A DNA stretch of 64,000 bases from DASRCB01 sp035653295 (GTDB lineage: Bacteria > Acidobacteriota > Terriglobia > Bryobacterales > Bryobacteraceae): positions 30,584-94,583 of the forward strand of contig DASRCB010000174.1 of the NCBI GenBank assembly GCA_035653295.1, given 5' to 3'. The notes below the pieces were generated by a model. It made no database searches. It worked only from the letters and a program-made list of their open reading frames with translations, and was not told the origin of the DNA. The stretch's first letter is position 1. Every line of letters begins with the position of its first letter. This document shows, one piece after another, positions 34,901 through 46,494 of this stretch. A program made the position numbers and the translations under genes.

Positions 34901-35704
34901 ATGAAAACTATCGTTATAGCCGTCGCACTCGTGGCCGCGGCGGGGCTGTGCGTCGCACAGCAGGAATCAACGGACCGCATCACCGTGCCGCTCGCCGACC
35001 CGTCGCGGCCGGCAAAGGTGATCGTCTCCTGCATCAATGGGCGCATTACAGTGCACACCGGCCCAAACGGGAGTATCGCCGTGGAGGCCAAAGGAGGCGA
35101 CAGCAATCATCGCCGGAACGCCGACCGCGACGGCCTGCGGCGGATTGACATGAGCGGCAGCGGCATTTCCATTGATCAGGCCGACAATACGATTACCGTG
35201 AGCACCCGCGCCTTCCTTACCAATGCCGACCTGAATCTGCGCGTTCCGGTGAACACGTCACTGAAGCTGAAATCGGTGATGGGGGATGTTGCCGTCGACG
35301 GCGTTACGGGCGACGTCGAAGCGGAGAGCACCAACGGCCGCATGACCCTGAACAATATCAGCGGTTCTGCTCTTGTGCACGGCGTGAACGGCAGCATCAT
35401 CGCCACATTCGCGCGCGTGCCGCCGGACAAGCCCATGTCCTTCAGCTCTCTTAACGGCGATATCGATGTCACCCTGCCCGCGGATACAAAGGCGCGTCTC
35501 AAGCTGAAGACGAACAACGGCGACGCTTACTCGGATTTCGACATCACCCTGCAGCCGCAAAGCGCCAACGTGGAAGAGAGCGGCGACCGCGGACATCGCC
35601 GCATCACCATCGATCATTCAGCCGTGGGAACCATAAACGGCGGCGGTCCGGAGATCCAGCTGGTTACGTTCAACGGAAATATCAAGGTTCGCAAAGGACA
35701 TTAG
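34901..35704 (+). CDS. Secreted DUF4097-like protein (putative adhesin fold)
   Basis: A 267-residue protein, signal peptide at residues 1-19 (ending VAQQ), then a repetitive right-handed beta structure. Repeats of the form LKLKSVMGDVAVDGVTGDVEAESTNGRMTLNNISG give the GD.....G.(V/A) rhythm of DUF4097. It starts 4 nt after the anti-sigma stop with TAAGGA as ribosome binding site, so the three genes sigma, anti-sigma and DUF4097 form one operon. Its product may be the envelope component sensed or produced by that system. Function unproven. Confidence 0.82.
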   Translation: MKTIVIAVALVAAAGLCVAQQESTDRITVPLADPSRPAKVIVSCINGRITVHTGPNGSIAVEAKGGDSNHRRNADRDGLRRIDMSGSGISIDQADNTITVSTRAFLTNADLNLRVPVNTSLKLKSVMGDVAVDGVTGDVEAESTNGRMTLNNISGSALVHGVNGSIIATFARVPPDKPMSFSSLNGDIDVTLPADTKARLKLKTNNGDAYSDFDITLQPQSANVEESGDRGHRRITIDHSAVGTINGGGPEIQLVTFNGNIKVRKGH

Positions 35705-35708
35705 GAAT

Positions 35709-35734
35709 ACGGGGCAGGTCACGACCTGCCCCGT
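35709..35734. terminator. Perfect 12-bp palindrome, likely bidirectional terminator
   Basis: ACGGGGCAGGTC-AC-GACCTGCCCCGT between two convergent genes, ending 11 nt before the stop of the minus-strand gene. It is also related to the first hairpin of the REP-like repeat (GGGGCAGG...CCTGCCCC). No T-run follows on either side. Confidence 0.62.
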
Positions 35735-35745
35735 GAAGCCGACCC

Positions 35746-37125
35746 CTACGGAGTGCAGGGCGTGGCTGAGTGCGTGAGGATCGAGGTGTTGGGATAACTG
35801 AACGCGCCACCGATCGCGTTCGACGTCGCGCCCATTTCGAACCACTGCAGGAGCGCTACGTTCTGCGGATGATAAATGAACGCGTCGCGGCGGCTGCTGG
35901 TGACCGGGTAGGTGGGGTTGGAGATGACCTCCAGTGGATCGCCGACTTCGAGGTTCCCCTGGCAGGCGGATGGCTCCCCGGGGAACTGCCATGCCGGCGT
36001 AACGTTGTCCACAAATGGATCGTTGAACATCTCCGAAGTCTCATGCGAGAGTGCAGTGATGTCGGCGAAGCCGTTCGTGAACACGCCCGGCGAGATCCAG
36101 CTTGCGTACTCAGTGAGCCAGCGAGGCTGCGGCTGCGCTGTAGGATCGTAGAAGAAATTGTGGAACCCGAGCACGCAGCACTGGCCCGGCGTAGTGGGCC
36201 GGTCGAGATTCAGTGAAGCAAGAAACGTATTCGGGAAGGCGGCAATATTGACGCCATCGGGCTGGAAGTTGCCGGCGTTAATCTCATTAATCACGATATT
36301 CGTGTAGAAGTAGTGGAACAGCAGGTCCAGCATGATCACGAACGTATTCTTGTCGCCGGTTGGCCCGGTGTAGTAGGAACGCGCCTGAATGACGGAGCCA
36401 TCATTCAGCTGCACATTTACGAATCGGGGCACGGTGATCGTGACCCGGTCCACGACCTGGGACTCCAGCAGCGTGTGCCAGTCCTGCCGCATGGTCTGGA
36501 AAAACTCCGCCCTCTGAACCGCATCGGCGAACTGCGTTTGCCCAGGCGAGGAACTGTAGACGCTCGGCTGGAACTGGGGAGAGTTCACCATCGGCTGCTC
36601 GAATGCGGAGAACGGAATGGTGGTGAACACGCTTCCATCGGCATTGAGCAGGACGAGCGAGACTTCGGTGATTCTCGCTGGCAGGGTGGTGGTGCCGCCC
36701 TGCGCCGGATTGTTGCCGACGATGGTGTACGGGAACAGCGGCGTTGCCATCGAACTCGGCCCACCCTGGGCCGAGAAGACGCCATTAAAGGTCGGAACGG
36801 TGTCGAGACCCGGAATGTTGCCGCCGGGCTGGACGTTTCCTGGGCGGCGGACGCTGTTCTGATTCGGCGTGTCCGCTGCCGATTGACGTCCGGCATTCGG
36901 GTTCATGAAGATGGCGCTTGAGGGAGCGCCCCCCGGAGGCATTTTCAGCACGAGCCCTGACAGAGAGTTGTTCAGGGTTTGCGGCGCCGAGTGCGTGAGA
37001 TCCACGGGCGCTGCGGGAAGATATGCCGGCGCGCCGGGCGGCGTCGAAAAATCACCTTTGGTCTGCCCGTTTATCATGGCGAGCGACGAGGCGCAAATCA
37101 AACAAGCAAATGCGGAATTTCGCAT
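35746..37125 (-). CDS. Secreted protein of unknown function with HExxE-like motif
   Basis: Codes for 459 residues from ATG 37125, supported by AAGGA 7 nt upstream and an immediate signal peptide (about 20 residues, ending MINGQ). The body is Asn/Thr/Pro/Gly-rich, with few charged residues, as in extracellular proteins. A conspicuous segment is LSHETSEMFNDPFVDN (DNA about 36000-36050). This recalls a metzincin-like HExxE...DP pattern, also seen in phosphate-induced EXORDIUM-type proteins, but I would not call it a peptidase on this alone. The product is convergent with the ECF operon. Confidence 0.58.
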   Translation of the reverse strand: MRNSAFACLICASSLAMINGQTKGDFSTPPGAPAYLPAAPVDLTHSAPQTLNNSLSGLVLKMPPGGAPSSAIFMNPNAGRQSAADTPNQNSVRRPGNVQPGGNIPGLDTVPTFNGVFSAQGGPSSMATPLFPYTIVGNNPAQGGTTTLPARITEVSLVLLNADGSVFTTIPFSAFEQPMVNSPQFQPSVYSSSPGQTQFADAVQRAEFFQTMRQDWHTLLESQVVDRVTITVPRFVNVQLNDGSVIQARSYYTGPTGDKNTFVIMLDLLFHYFYTNIVINEINAGNFQPDGVNIAAFPNTFLASLNLDRPTTPGQCCVLGFHNFFYDPTAQPQPRWLTEYASWISPGVFTNGFADITALSHETSEMFNDPFVDNVTPAWQFPGEPSACQGNLEVGDPLEVISNPTYPVTSSRRDAFIYHPQNVALLQWFEMGATSNAIGGAFSYPNTSILTHSATPCTP

Positions 37126-37293
37126 GGTCCAATCCTTTTGGGTTGAATCGACACACCTTCGGCACATCGATCCCGAAAGGGAAAACCAGGAAATGCGCCA
37201 GAAAAGCGGAAGAATGTGATTATGATTACACACGCGCGGCGCGCGGGTCAAGGGCCTGCAAAAACGTTGCGCTTCAGGATGAAAACACGCGAC

Positions 37294-39675
37294 TTATTTC
37301 ACCTGGATGGTCACGCCATCCTGGCTGCCTGCGCTTCCGATCGCCAGCGATACGGGCTGGGCGCCTGAAGGTGTCCCCTTCGGAATGCGCGCGTTGATCT
37401 GCATCAGCCCCACGTACCCGGGCGCGTCTCCGGAGTACAGGACATCCGCCGGCTGACCGCCGATGGTCACGCCGACCTTGCCGGCGCCATCGCCCGTGCC
37501 GTATAGGACCACAATGCTGCCCGCCGCGGCGGGATTGCTCGCGCCGTTTATTGAGGTGTCCTGGTTCAGGGCCGCCGCCTGGCCCGTTCCCGAGCCAAAC
37601 GTGAACAGCCCGGGCGCCGCAGCGGCCACATCGACACTCACTGATCCCTGCGATGCGCCATCTACGATGACGGCCACACTTGTGGACGAACCGGCGGTGA
37701 GCGTGACTGGCGCCAGCGCGTTTAGCTGATCCGTTCCGGTATAAAACAGGAACGCGGGCGCCCCATCGAAGGTGACCTGTGTGTTCTTTGGATAAAATCC
37801 CGTTCCGAAAATGCTCACGATTTCGCCGGCCGCAATCGGTCCTTCCTGGAAAGTCGCGCTGCTCACGACGCGAAACGGCGCCGTGCTGTACGACGGGGGC
37901 GGCTCGATTGCCTGCCCCGACGAAGGCGCCAGCACGCGCACGGCGCCATTCAGCGAGTCGGCTACCCAGATCTGACCTTTGGCGTCCAGCTTCACATCGG
38001 CAGGACCGCTGAGCAGCGCCGCCGTTGCTGGACCGCCATCGCCCTTGTAGCCGGAGGCGCCCGTGCCGGCGATGGTGGTGTAGGATCCGTCGGGCGCAAC
38101 CAGCCGAACCGTTTCATGGCCTGCATCGGCCACCAGCAGATCGCCGGCGGCATCCAGTGCGAGCCCGGCCGGCTGTTTGGCATCGAGCAGGACCGGCGTC
38201 GTCCAGCCGTTGGCGGCGAACCGCACCACCTGTCCCGCATCGCGCTGGCTGACATATACGTTTCCGCTCGCATCGCGAATCGCTGCTCCCGGAGCATCTA
38301 CCGGAATCGTCGCCGAAACCGAGCCCGCCACGCCAATGACGAGGACGCGATTGTTCCCGGTATCGGCGATGAGCAGACCTTTTGAGTCGGCGAACACGTA
38401 CGATGGCGCGCTTAAATGGTCCACCACCGTGGCCAGTTTTCCGTCCGCGCCAGCCGTAAGGACGCGATTGTTTCCGGTATCCGCAATATATACGTTTCCT
38501 GACGGATCCACAGCGACGCTGTTCGGCGCACTCAGGGTCTTCGGATCGCCATCGCCAAAGCCTGGCGCCAGCGTTCCGGACGCACTGAGCTTCCAGACCA
38601 CGTTGGCCTTCGGATCGGCGATATACAGATCGCCGGCGGAATCCATCGCCAGACCGCTGGGTTGTACGAGAGTGGCCGGCGCCGATCCTTCTCCTCCAGC
38701 GCCTGTTTTCGGGCCACCGCCTCCCGCGACGACAGTGACCTTGCCTGTTAAATCCGCACGCGCCACCTCGGTTGCGGTGACGAAGGCGGTGTTGCCCACC
38801 AGATCGGCGGCTATGTCGTTCGCCCCCGCTCCGGAAGTAAGCGATGGGCCGCTCATCTGCCCCACCTGATCCACTCCGGCAACGTACAATTTGCCGTAAA
38901 AATCGACCGCCACGCCAGTGGGCCGCTTCAGCGTTGCGGCACGGGTGATCACGCCGTTCACGACCTTGCGAATGGCGTTGTTCCTGCTGTCGGCGATGTA
39001 CACGGCCCCGTTCAGATCTGTTGCCAGGCCGGCCGGGAACGCGAGTTGCGCCTGCGCTGCCGGGCCGCCGTCGCCACCACCGCCCTGCACGCCGGTCCCT
39101 GCAAACAGCATGAGAATGCCCTGGGACACGCGATACACCTGGTGTGCGGCGAAGTCGGAGATGTAGACAGCGCCATCGAGTCCAGCGGCGACATTGCGGG
39201 GCTGCTGCAACTTCACCGCGGTTGCCACGCTCCATCCGGAGTTGCCCGGGGCCTGCTGGCCGCCGCCGGCGAAGGTGTTGATGGTTCCGTCAGGGGTGAT
39301 GATGCGCACACGCGCATTGCCGAGGTCGGCGACGTACAGATTCCCGTTCGAGTCGGCGGCCAGGCCGTAAGGCTGGTTCAACTGCGCGGCCGACGCCGGC
39401 CCACCATCGCCGGAGAAACCGGCCGCGCCTGTGCCCGCGATTGTGGTGATATTGCCGGTGGTATCGATGCGGCGGATAACGTGCGCCAGCGCGTCGGAGA
39501 AATAGATATCACCGCGAATGTCAAGCAGGACGCCTTCCGGCTGGCGTAACGCGCCCGCCGCAGCGCCGGCGACAGGCGCGCCACCGGCTACCGTCTGGAT
39601 GGTGTAAGTCGGCACGGCCGCGGCTGTGGAATCGGGGGAGGCGGCGGCCAGCAGCAGGCACACGGTATACAGCAC
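37294..39675 (-). CDS. Secreted NHL-repeat protein with TIGR03437 C-terminal domain
   Basis: Codes for 793 residues from GTG 39675, chosen because a signal peptide follows at once (LYTVCLLLAAASPD). The open frame continues 71 codons upstream but would overlap the divergent matrixin gene. Residues about 20-560 are repeated NHL blades (GGPASAAQLNQPYGLAADSNGNLYVADLGNARVR and many similar), forming a propeller. The last 230 residues match the C-terminal domain described in Solibacter (AGEIVSIFGTGFYPKNTQVTFDG..., ending LMQINARIPKGTPSG). Such proteins are probably cell-surface binding proteins. Low homology to enzymes. Confidence 0.83.
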   Translation of the reverse strand: MLYTVCLLLAAASPDSTAAAVPTYTIQTVAGGAPVAGAAAGALRQPEGVLLDIRGDIYFSDALAHVIRRIDTTGNITTIAGTGAAGFSGDGGPASAAQLNQPYGLAADSNGNLYVADLGNARVRIITPDGTINTFAGGGQQAPGNSGWSVATAVKLQQPRNVAAGLDGAVYISDFAAHQVYRVSQGILMLFAGTGVQGGGGDGGPAAQAQLAFPAGLATDLNGAVYIADSRNNAIRKVVNGVITRAATLKRPTGVAVDFYGKLYVAGVDQVGQMSGPSLTSGAGANDIAADLVGNTAFVTATEVARADLTGKVTVVAGGGGPKTGAGGEGSAPATLVQPSGLAMDSAGDLYIADPKANVVWKLSASGTLAPGFGDGDPKTLSAPNSVAVDPSGNVYIADTGNNRVLTAGADGKLATVVDHLSAPSYVFADSKGLLIADTGNNRVLVIGVAGSVSATIPVDAPGAAIRDASGNVYVSQRDAGQVVRFAANGWTTPVLLDAKQPAGLALDAAGDLLVADAGHETVRLVAPDGSYTTIAGTGASGYKGDGGPATAALLSGPADVKLDAKGQIWVADSLNGAVRVLAPSSGQAIEPPPSYSTAPFRVVSSATFQEGPIAAGEIVSIFGTGFYPKNTQVTFDGAPAFLFYTGTDQLNALAPVTLTAGSSTSVAVIVDGASQGSVSVDVAAAAPGLFTFGSGTGQAAALNQDTSINGASNPAAAGSIVVLYGTGDGAGKVGVTIGGQPADVLYSGDAPGYVGLMQINARIPKGTPSGAQPVSLAIGSAGSQDGVTIQVK

Positions 39676-39745
39676 GGAGATATCACCCTCGGAACTACAG
39701 TGCAGCCGCGCTGCAAAATTCTCACCTCGCGCCGATGTGGAACTT

Positions 39746-41266
39746 ATGCGAACTTCGTTCCGCCTTGCCGCCGCGATGATCTTGTTCGTGACCGCGGCCA
39801 CGGCACAACCGGCGATTCGGATCAAGGGCCGCGTCATCTCCACCACCGAGCGCGCCGAGTTGTACGAATGCACCGCGCCGCGCCTCAACCTGTCGCGCTC
39901 GCACGTGCTGTTACAGTTCGCCTCTCAACCGGATGCGGCGGATCTGCGCGCCCTCGCCGCCCGGGGTATTCGCGTGCTTGGATACGTGCCGGAGAACGCG
40001 CTCGACGTATCGCTTCCGAGCGGGGTACGCCTGTCAGGCATGCGGGTGCGATGGGCCGGCCGGTTTCGCGCCTCCGACAGAGTGAGCCCGATGCTGTCGT
40101 CATCGGCGGGCTCCGCGTTTTTCGTAGTGGAGTTCTATCCCGACGTGGACAGCGGCGATGCGCGCACCATCGCACTCCGAAGCGGCTTCCGGATCACTGA
40201 AAACCCGGATCTTCGCCCGAATCACCTGCTGATCTATGGGCCGCGCGCTGGTCTTGGTGCGCTTGCTGCCTGGGACGAGGTGGCGTGGATCTTCCCTGCC
40301 TCGGAGGAACTCCGCCACGGCGTTCCCACACGCGCCTGCGGAGGCGCGCTGACCTCATCCGGGCCCGTGCCGATGTCCGTGCCGATCGTTGGCGGGTGGA
40401 ATGGCTCGGCAATAGCGCCGGTGGCGCTCAATTACTGGTTCAAACAGATGACCGCGCGGCTGCCGGCAGCGGTGACGCAGGGGGAGTTCGTGCGCGCATG
40501 GAACGAGTGGGCGAAGTATGTACAGGTGAGCTTTTCGGCGGCGCAGAAGGATGGGCCGCGCACCATTACCGTGCTGTTCGGCACAGGCAACCATGGCGAT
40601 TCGTTTCCCTTCGATGGGCCGGGCGGAACGCTTGCGCACACTTTCTACCCCGCGCCCTTGAATCCGGAAACGATCGCCGGGGACTCGCATTATGATGATG
40701 CGGAATCGTGGCGCATCGGCGCGGACACGGACGTTTTCAGCGTGGCGCTGCATGAGGCCGGCCACGCGCTCGGGCTTGGCCACTCCGATAACCCACAAGC
40801 GGTGATGTACCCGTACTACTCGAAGCACAGCGGGCTCAACGTGGCGGATATCGCGGCCGTCCAGCAGATCTATCCGGCGCGGAACGCGGCGGCCCCAACA
40901 CCGACGCCCACTCCAGCCCCCACTCCGAAACCAACACCAACACCTGCTCCGCGGCCCACACCGACGCCCACTCCAGCGCCGAAGCAGGCCGGGCCCCCGG
41001 CGCTGCAAATCACGTCTCCCGCTGGCACATCGGTCTACGTCGCCGCGGCGACGATCACGCTTTCGGGCGCCGCCTCGGCTGGCGCCGGGCTGAAGACGAT
41101 TACCTGGGCCACCACAGCAGGAAGCTCGGGGGTTGCATTCGGGCTTCAGAACTGGACCACCGGGCCAATCCCGCTGCTGGTCGGAGTCAACGCCATTCTT
41201 GTTCAGGCGACCGATATGGCGGGTAATACGTGCTGGCGCTCCGTGATGGTTAACCGCACCAAATAA
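39746..41266 (+). CDS. Matrixin-type (M10) metallopeptidase with Pro/Thr linker and Ig-like domain
   Basis: Codes for 506 residues from ATG 39746, with a signal peptide at 4-21 (LAAAMILFVTAATAQ). The peptidase domain carries HEAGHALGLGH (His336, Glu337, His340, His346), the full zinc motif, followed by the methionine turn AVMYPYYS. A low-complexity Pro/Thr stretch (about 383-415; its DNA contains a short direct repeat) links to an Ig-like domain with the NxxxxxAxDxxGN pattern at the end. The long N-terminal part could be a propeptide. The protein should be a secreted or surface protease, divergent from the NHL gene with about 70 bp between starts. Confidence 0.85.
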   Translation: MRTSFRLAAAMILFVTAATAQPAIRIKGRVISTTERAELYECTAPRLNLSRSHVLLQFASQPDAADLRALAARGIRVLGYVPENALDVSLPSGVRLSGMRVRWAGRFRASDRVSPMLSSSAGSAFFVVEFYPDVDSGDARTIALRSGFRITENPDLRPNHLLIYGPRAGLGALAAWDEVAWIFPASEELRHGVPTRACGGALTSSGPVPMSVPIVGGWNGSAIAPVALNYWFKQMTARLPAAVTQGEFVRAWNEWAKYVQVSFSAAQKDGPRTITVLFGTGNHGDSFPFDGPGGTLAHTFYPAPLNPETIAGDSHYDDAESWRIGADTDVFSVALHEAGHALGLGHSDNPQAVMYPYYSKHSGLNVADIAAVQQIYPARNAAAPTPTPTPAPTPKPTPTPAPRPTPTPTPAPKQAGPPALQITSPAGTSVYVAAATITLSGAASAGAGLKTITWATTAGSSGVAFGLQNWTTGPIPLLVGVNAILVQATDMAGNTCWRSVMVNRTK

Positions 41267-41287
41267 AGCGCAAAACACCGCGAACGT

Positions 41288-42957
<1,670 letters not shown>

Positions 42958-45342
42958 TCATTCGTGACGAAGCGCGATCAAAGGATCGGATCGCGCGGCC
43001 CGCCGCATTGGAATCGCAGCGGCGATCACCGCGACCAGCAACACAAACGCGCAGCTTGCGGTCAGCACTGTCGCATCGGTCGGGCTCACCTCGTACAGCA
43101 TGCTGCGTACCAGCCGAGCCAGCGCTAAACTCCCAGCGACCCCGATTACAACCCCCGCGCCGGCCAGCGCGACCACCCGCCGCAGGACCATCACGGCAAT
43201 GCTCCGGCGGGTCGCCCCGAGAGCCATGCGGACGCCGATCTCACGCGTGCGCCGCGCCACTGACCAGCACACGACGCCGTAGATGCCAATCGCTGCCAGC
43301 ATCACCGCCAGCGCTGCGAATCCGCCCAGCAGTGCAGTCGAAAAACGACGTGATCCCGTCGATCCGGAAATAGTCTCGGCCAGCGCCGTCACTTCCGAAA
43401 TGGGCGCCTGGCGATCCTCCTCGCGAACGGCCGCCCGAATCGCCGGGGCTGCTCCCAGCGGATCACCCCTGGTCCGCACAACCAGCGCCATGGCGGCAGT
43501 GGGATGCTGCACGTACATCAGGTAGTATTCCGGATCAGGCGGTTCGTCGAGCGCTGTGTTGTGCATGTCGCTCACAACGCCAAGCACAGTCACCCATCCG
43601 TCCGGACGGCCATTCCCGAAGCGCCTGCCCGCGGCGTCCTGCCCCGGCCAGCAGCGGCGCGCCATGGTCTCGTTGATCACCGCCACGGGCGGTCCCGTGA
43701 CGTCGTGATCGTTGAACAAGCGTCCGTAAAGGAGGCGCACCTGCAGTGTGCGGAAGTATCCCGGATCCACTGCCCGCACGAACGCAATCGGCTGTTCGCC
43801 AGGCTTTGGCGGAGGCGCGCCCTCGATCACGAACGAGCCGCCGCTCCTGGAGCCCCCGAACGGAAGGTCGGAGACCATACTTGCCGACTCAATCCCGGGG
43901 GTGCGCGAAAGCCGATCCAGAACCGCCGTGAAAAACGCCACGCGCCGCGACGGCTCTCGGTAGTCCGCATCCGATAGGCGGACCGAGGCGGCAGCGATGT
44001 TCTCCGCGTTGAAGCCCGGGTTGACTGCCTGCAGCCGCAGCAGGCTGTAAACCGTGAGCGTCGCTCCCACAACCATGAGGATCGCCAGCGCCACTTCGAA
44101 CACCACCAGGCTGTCCCGCATTCGACTCCGTCCCGCGCCGTCGCCGGATGTCCGGCCGCCCTCCTTCAGGTCCTCGGAAAGATTGGTGCGCGCGGTGGCG
44201 ACCGCCGGCGCCAGTCCTGACAGGATCGTGGTCAGCACCGTTGCGCTCAGCGCGAACATCAGCGTCCAGAGATCCAGGAAGACCTTGCTGAGAAACGGCA
44301 GCGACGGCTGTGAAGCGATCAGCGCGCGCACGCATCCCCATGCCAGCAGCAACCCCGGAGCAGCTCCCATGACTGCCAGCAGGCTGCTTTCGGTGAGCAG
44401 TTGGCGGATGATCCGGCCGCGCGCCGCTCCGAGGGCCGTCCGGATCGCGATCTCCCGATTTCGGGCGCCCGCCCGCGCCAGCAGTATGTTGGCCACATTC
44501 GCGCACGCGATCAACAGCACCAGGGTTACGGCCGCCGAAAGCAGCAGCACGTACGAACGCATGTCGCGCTCGAGATACCTGTGCAGCGGGATCACCTCGC
44601 CGCCCCAGTCTGACGGATAGTGATACTGGTTGACCCAGCCACGGCACAGAACGTCGATCTCGGATTGTGCCGTCGCCGACGAAATACCCGGCTTCAGCCG
44701 GGCATATGCTCCCACCGAGGGCTCATTCATAGCGCGTGCGGCGCTCTGAGCAATCGGCGCGAACACATCGCCCGGCACGAAATCGAATTCGCGGGGCAGA
44801 ACTCCAATCACCGCGTAGCTCTTTTTGTCGAGCACGATCGTCTTGCCGATGATGCCCCGATCCGAGCCAAAACGCCTCTGCCACATGCCATGGCTCAATA
44901 TCGCGACCGCAGGGGCGCCCGGCCGATCTTCCTCCGGCGTGAAATCGCGACCCAGCGCCGGCTGCGTGCCGAGCACGCGCAGGAAAGAAGCACTCACCCG
45001 CACGGAACTGACCTGCTCTGCCTCACCATTGATGAGGAGGTTCGCCGAACCGGGCGTGTACGCGGCCATGTCTTCGAATGACTTGTTGCGCGCCCGCCAC
45101 CATTCACTGAAGGTGTTGTATTCCACGAATGCAAACCGGATGTTCAGATGCGGAATTCGGGCCAGGATCGTGACCACGCGCTCCGGCTGCCGCAGCGGCA
45201 GAGGCCGAAGCAGTACAGCATCCAGAACGCTGAACATCGCGGTGTTCACGCCAATGCCCAGAGCGAGCGTGAGCACCGCGGCGGCATACAGCCCGGGATG
45301 GGCGGCCATGCTGCGAGCCGCGTACACAAGGTCTCGTCGCAT
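42958..45342 (-). CDS. ADOP-type ABC permease, third of four
   Basis: A 794-residue protein from ATG 45342 with the ADOP plan: DLVYAARSMAAHPGLYAAAVLTLALGIGVNTAMFS at the start, the first FtsX core with ACANVANILLARAGARNREIAIRTALGAARGR, a second half opening near RMRDSLVVFEVALAILMVVGATLTVYS, a second periplasmic domain (AVINETMARRCWPGQDAAG), and an FtsX end GAVL...RSDPLIALRHE. No ATPase or PadR regulator is next to it. The ATG sits at the very start of the canonical domain, so the start is well supported. Confidence 0.9.
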   Translation of the reverse strand: MRRDLVYAARSMAAHPGLYAAAVLTLALGIGVNTAMFSVLDAVLLRPLPLRQPERVVTILARIPHLNIRFAFVEYNTFSEWWRARNKSFEDMAAYTPGSANLLINGEAEQVSSVRVSASFLRVLGTQPALGRDFTPEEDRPGAPAVAILSHGMWQRRFGSDRGIIGKTIVLDKKSYAVIGVLPREFDFVPGDVFAPIAQSAARAMNEPSVGAYARLKPGISSATAQSEIDVLCRGWVNQYHYPSDWGGEVIPLHRYLERDMRSYVLLLSAAVTLVLLIACANVANILLARAGARNREIAIRTALGAARGRIIRQLLTESSLLAVMGAAPGLLLAWGCVRALIASQPSLPFLSKVFLDLWTLMFALSATVLTTILSGLAPAVATARTNLSEDLKEGGRTSGDGAGRSRMRDSLVVFEVALAILMVVGATLTVYSLLRLQAVNPGFNAENIAAASVRLSDADYREPSRRVAFFTAVLDRLSRTPGIESASMVSDLPFGGSRSGGSFVIEGAPPPKPGEQPIAFVRAVDPGYFRTLQVRLLYGRLFNDHDVTGPPVAVINETMARRCWPGQDAAGRRFGNGRPDGWVTVLGVVSDMHNTALDEPPDPEYYLMYVQHPTAAMALVVRTRGDPLGAAPAIRAAVREEDRQAPISEVTALAETISGSTGSRRFSTALLGGFAALAVMLAAIGIYGVVCWSVARRTREIGVRMALGATRRSIAVMVLRRVVALAGAGVVIGVAGSLALARLVRSMLYEVSPTDATVLTASCAFVLLVAVIAAAIPMRRAARSDPLIALRHE

Positions 45343-45451
45343 AGCTCGGTGGACACCAGCAGTGGCAGCTAAGTTCCGGAGTTAATTCAGGACCATCGTG
45401 GTCGGAGCGCGCTGTATCGTGCAGGCAAACGCCCGCTCTGCCGAAGCAGCG

Positions 45452-46384
45452 CTACAGGACCGCGGGACGCACTTCGACGCCTTTGGACATAGCCTGCGTT
45501 TGCTCGAAGTTTGCGAACGTGGTGCCGGGCAGGCGCGCGGACGCCGTTCCCGCGGCGACGGCCCAGCGGACGCAATCGGCGAACGGCTTACCGTTTTCCG
45601 CGGCCCATGCGAAAGCCGCGGCGGAAGCATCGCCCGCACCGATGGGGCACAGCGCGTCGACGCGCGGGGGGATGGCCTCGATAGCCCCTTCGTCGCTGGC
45701 GGCCACAACCCCGCGTGCGCCCAGTGACAGCATCACCGAATGCGCTCCCATGCCCTTGATCCGCGTCACCGCCTCGAGGAAATGCGCTCGGGTGATCAGC
45801 GCCCGGTTCAACAGCCGCTCGGCCTCCTGCTGGTTAGGCTTCACGATGGTGGGTCCCACTTCCAGCGCATGCAGCAGCGCATCTCCATCGGTGTCCAGCA
45901 GCGTGCTCACGCCTTTCTCCTGGGCCACGCGCACCAAACGGCAGTAAAGCTGCGGCGTGGTGCCTGGGGGCAGGCTGCCGCAAAGCATCAGCCACGAAAC
46001 GCCATCCAGGCGCCCGGCCACGACCTCTTCCAAATGCGCGGCTTCCTTCTCGGTGATGGTCGGCCCCACCTCGTTCAGCTTTACTGTCAGTCCCTGCTGG
46101 TCGGAGATGGTTAAGTTCGTGCGCACCTCACTTGCGATCGGTACGGCCTCGAACGGGAACCCTTCTTTGGACAGCAGTTCCTCCATCCGCTTGCCGTTCG
46201 GGCCGCCGGAAACGAGAATTGCCAGCGTGTTGGATCCGAAACTGGCAAGCACGTGGGAGGCGTTGATGCCGCGGCCGCCGGCCGATTCGGTCGTAGACAG
46301 GATGTAGGCGCGGTCCTCAAACACGAGGCGATCGACAGTGATGGTGCGGTCAATGGCCGGATTCGCGGTGAGTGTGACGATCAA
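45452..46384 (-). CDS. 1-phosphofructokinase family hexose kinase (PfkB type)
   Basis: A 310-residue PfkB-family sugar kinase. It begins MIVTLTANPAIDRTITVD, has the AGGRGINASHVLASFG sugar-binding segment, LCGSLPPGT and KPNQQEAERLL, and ends with the PfkB catalytic signature PIGAGDASAAAF (Asp as base, anion hole GAGD). This pattern is shared by fructose-1-phosphate kinase (FruK), tagatose-6-phosphate kinase (LacC) and the minor phosphofructokinase, so the exact phosphate sugar is uncertain. No PTS genes are nearby, which argues slightly against a FruK role. Confidence 0.87.
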   Translation of the reverse strand: MIVTLTANPAIDRTITVDRLVFEDRAYILSTTESAGGRGINASHVLASFGSNTLAILVSGGPNGKRMEELLSKEGFPFEAVPIASEVRTNLTISDQQGLTVKLNEVGPTITEKEAAHLEEVVAGRLDGVSWLMLCGSLPPGTTPQLYCRLVRVAQEKGVSTLLDTDGDALLHALEVGPTIVKPNQQEAERLLNRALITRAHFLEAVTRIKGMGAHSVMLSLGARGVVAASDEGAIEAIPPRVDALCPIGAGDASAAAFAWAAENGKPFADCVRWAVAAGTASARLPGTTFANFEQTQAMSKGVEVRPAVL

Positions 46385-46494
46385 CTTCCCATAGTAACTG
46401 CTGGAGATTTCGAATCAGGCGCGCGAACAGGCCGCGCGGTGCAGTCGCCGCCGCGCCCCCGCGGGCTTTACTCAAACCAGGCGAGTCCGAATCC

